NCBI GenBank assembly: GCA_041664345.1
Contig: JBAYKX010000007.1
Location: forward strand, 1 to 64,000
From: GWE2-40-63 sp041664345
Lineage (GTDB): Bacteria; Bacteroidota; Bacteroidia; Bacteroidales; SZUA-534
DNA length: 64,000 nt
Direction of reading: 5' to 3'
In this document: positions 61,991 to 64,000 of the stretch, one piece after another
How the letters are laid out: every line of letters begins with the position of its first letter
How positions within the stretch are numbered: position 1 is the stretch's first letter
The notes under the pieces: generated by a model
What the model saw: the letters and a program-made list of their open reading frames with translations, nothing else
The model's database searches: none
What the model was told of the DNA's origin: nothing
Program-made: the position numbers and the translations under genes

Positions 61991-63490
61991 TTAACCCTCC
62001 AAGGTTGATTGAACACCTGTTTTGTTTTTGTCGAGCGTGGTAAGCTCTATGTTTGGAATTATAAATTGCAAATACTTGCTCCAACGGTTTATTGCCTTTA
62101 TTACATAGAATGGGCGCAATACACGGTTGATAATTGGTTTTAGAATGGCTTGCTTTATTAGGAACAATTCCCGGGCTTCGCTGCCCGAAATGGTACTGTT
62201 TTTTCCGGGTGCTGCACCTACCAAACTTGGATGTACCAACATGGCATAACACATTATATTCGATACCTCTTCGCTATCCTCTATATATTCACCCGTTTTA
62301 ATGCTGGTTTCAACCGGCTTAATGGTCATTTTAGGATACGGTTTGCCATCGGAACCCCGCTTTGTATAGGTAATAATGCTTTTATTCGACTGTTCTTTTT
62401 CAGTTAAGAACTTATTCAGGTTGGTATATTCCAATAAAATACGCTCCTTTTGGGCTTTCTCTTCCGTAATTTTTTCATACTTGAAAATATCGGTAAAGTA
62501 ATCCTGATCCAATTCAATTATATAGTTTACAATTGATTGATTCTGGATAATATTTTTCTTCAGCTCAGGAATCATAATGGCAAAATCGTACCATCCGCTT
62601 TCAATAAGGCTGTACCAATAAGGCTTTTGATAATAGTTCCTTCCTGGCGTTGGAAAATTAATGGGTATAATGTAACTGTACGTTCTAGCACCTTCACTCT
62701 TTTTTGCTTCCGCTTCCATCCGTTTGCGCATGTCGCGCACGGGCGAATGGTAATCGAGTACCGGAGTGGCAAAAGCTATTTCTTTATCTTCGTTTGGAGT
62801 TTTATCGCCCCATTTGCCATAGTAATAATGATACTCAATTTGTCCGCTGGCATTCATTTCAGAGAACCGTGAAAAAACAGCTTCCTTATTTTTCAGCTCC
62901 ACTATTTTCCATTTGTCGCCCGATTCCTGGTTAAGAATTATTTCGGGAAAAATATTAAAGAACCAATGCAAGTCGGTAATGCTTTCCATTATATAACCGT
63001 CCACATCGTTTTCCTCAAAGAATTTATCCACTTCATCGCGGCATTTAAGTATATCGTCTAAAATTGCCTGATATACTTTCTTTGATGCCTCGCTCGATGT
63101 TTCAATCAAATCGGTTAGATAAAGTTCGGCATTAAAAAGCGGTACCATTTCTTTATCCTTGCCTTTGGGTATCACCACTACCGGAGTAACACCCTCGCCA
63201 AAGCTCGATGTGATATTGAAAAATAGGTTGGCACTCATCACGGGGCTTAATGCTACTTTATCAGTAAGCACTTTCGGAAAGTCGTTGCTCTCTCCCCAGG
63301 GAACAAACTTAGGCATATCCTTTTTGCCTTTAATAATCACGCTTCGCGATGCATCGGCATTTGGCAACAATATGGAGCTGCTGTCTTCCAAAATAACGGC
63401 TGCTTTTACACCTGGCAAATAAGCCATTCTACCGTTTTCGCTTACAACTACGCTGCCGTATTCCTTATTCCTATCAATAGGTGGTTTCAT
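61991..63490 (-). CDS. Phage portal-like protein
   Basis: 499 residues. FVPWGESNDFPKVLTDKVALSPVM (early), a helical middle and NSTISGSEARELFLIKQAILKPI, then RVLRPFYVIKAINRW, follow the portal pattern of Bacteroidota phages (PWGE-N-FP, a late SGSE-R-F stretch). The portal is the DNA gate of the capsid. Its ATG overlaps the preceding TGA (ATGA). Confidence 0.72.
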   Translation of the reverse strand: MKPPIDRNKEYGSVVVSENGRMAYLPGVKAAVILEDSSSILLPNADASRSVIIKGKKDMPKFVPWGESNDFPKVLTDKVALSPVMSANLFFNITSSFGEGVTPVVVIPKGKDKEMVPLFNAELYLTDLIETSSEASKKVYQAILDDILKCRDEVDKFFEENDVDGYIMESITDLHWFFNIFPEIILNQESGDKWKIVELKNKEAVFSRFSEMNASGQIEYHYYYGKWGDKTPNEDKEIAFATPVLDYHSPVRDMRKRMEAEAKKSEGARTYSYIIPINFPTPGRNYYQKPYWYSLIESGWYDFAIMIPELKKNIIQNQSIVNYIIELDQDYFTDIFKYEKITEEKAQKERILLEYTNLNKFLTEKEQSNKSIITYTKRGSDGKPYPKMTIKPVETSIKTGEYIEDSEEVSNIMCYAMLVHPSLVGAAPGKNSTISGSEARELFLIKQAILKPIINRVLRPFYVIKAINRWSKYLQFIIPNIELTTLDKNKTGVQSTLEG

Positions 63491-63729
63491 ACCATTACCT
63501 CCTCTCCGTTGAATTCTATAATTTGCAAAGCATGAATGGAACGCATCTCACCCGAAGGAATAAACTTAAAGTTTACCATATCGCGTTCCCAGTTGGTCGA
63601 TGTGCATACCACTTTACCTGAAGCAATGGCCCCGGTACTTTTCTTAATAAATTTTATGGTAACTATTGGCCGCTGTTTGGTCTTATCAATAGGGTCGATA
63701 AGTTTCCGGACTGCATTAATATAAATCAT
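63487..63729 (-). CDS. Small prophage protein before the portal
   Basis: About 80 residues from ATG 63729; an in-frame TTG at 63744 is less likely. TIKFIKKSTGAIASGKVVCTS and NFKFIPSGEMRSIHALQIIEFNGEEV are beta-rich. It overlaps the portal-like gene by 4 bases. No family recognised. Confidence 0.55.
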   Translation of the reverse strand: MIYINAVRKLIDPIDKTKQRPIVTIKFIKKSTGAIASGKVVCTSTNWERDMVNFKFIPSGEMRSIHALQIIEFNGEEVMV

Positions 63730-63909
63730 CGCTTTTTTTAGCAATGATAATAAGCCCCAATGTTTGACTAAAGGACAATGAAAAGCGGCATTTCATTTCA
63801 CTTTAAAACATGTGCTGGTAAATGTGGGATGGAAGTTTTTTGAGTGAAATTAATCAACTCCTGTTGTTTCGGCAATAATGCTAATTATTTAATGAGGAAC
63901 GAATTATAC

Positions 63910-63978
63910 GCTGAAAGCGGATTACCGGAACAACTCCTATTTCAGCGCGCCCGAACACACAAGTCCTTATGTGTGTTC
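63910..63978. other. Inverted repeats in the 270-bp gap before the portal operon
   Basis: GCTGAAA near 63910 pairs with TTTCAGC near 63940. GAACACACA at 63953-63961 pairs perfectly with TGTGTGTTC at 63970-63978 around an 8-base loop. The stretch 63730-64000 has no convincing gene. It may be a terminator for an upstream leftward gene and a promoter for the portal operon. Confidence 0.5.
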
Positions 63979-64000
63979 TGCGGTGTTATCGCTACACTTT

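Overview
The window is chromosomal DNA of a member of the phylum Bacteroidota. This rests on AT-rich coding sequence, Bacteroidota-type promoters (TAnnTTTG -7 boxes; a complete TTTG-N19-TATCTTTG before the initiator tRNA), weak Shine-Dalgarno signals, the ricT(PSP1)-gldH pair, a phosphatidylserine synthase, and an integrase of the type usual in this phylum. The family cannot be fixed from sequence alone; an environmental Bacteroidales/Marinilabiliales-like organism is an inference.

Region 1 (1-26.7 kb) is a surface-polysaccharide locus. It starts beside a partial secreted multidomain protein on the minus strand. It holds at least seven glycosyltransferases (including GT4, GT61 and GT2 types), four methyltransferases (one FkbM), a nucleotide-sugar epimerase-like SDR, an ABC exporter (frameshifted Wzm permease, intact Wzt ATPase with C-terminal domain) and a HisH/HisF2 pair. 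It is interrupted by accessory genes: three ATPases of the AAA_14/DUF4143 type, two AlbA_2/HATPase_4/winged-helix regulators, an AbiEi/AbiEii toxin-antitoxin pair, a 207-bp MITE-like element and several gene remnants. Three times a truncated 5' gene fragment lies upstream of cargo and a second, intact gene with a related start lies after it. This looks like footprints of recombination between alleles of the locus. Several accessory genes carry their own TATATTTG-type promoter.

Region 2 (26.7-42.2 kb) is ordinary chromosome: a histidine-kinase remnant, ricT, gldH, trmB, an alkyltransferase-like protein, pssA, a subtilase, tRNA-Phe, lepA, two CDGSH iron-sulfur proteins, alanine dehydrogenase, an M16 protease, a CYTH protein, an acyltransferase and a pirin.

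Region 3 (42.2-64.0 kb) is the left part of an integrated prophage or phage-derived element. It lies next to an initiator tRNA (fMet, CAT) and begins with a tyrosine recombinase. A leftward structural cluster follows, read from the right: portal-like protein, DUF6712-like adaptor, tail-completion-like proteins, an accessory block (two exported proteins, a KilA-N protein facing a small RHH-like protein, HicB/HicA), tape measure protein, holin/lysis-like genes, tail-tip proteins, and a PKD plus 20-repeat BspA/DUF285 protein that probably binds the host surface. The right end, terminase and capsid are outside the window. No tail-tube gene was recognised, so whether the element is a complete phage stays open.
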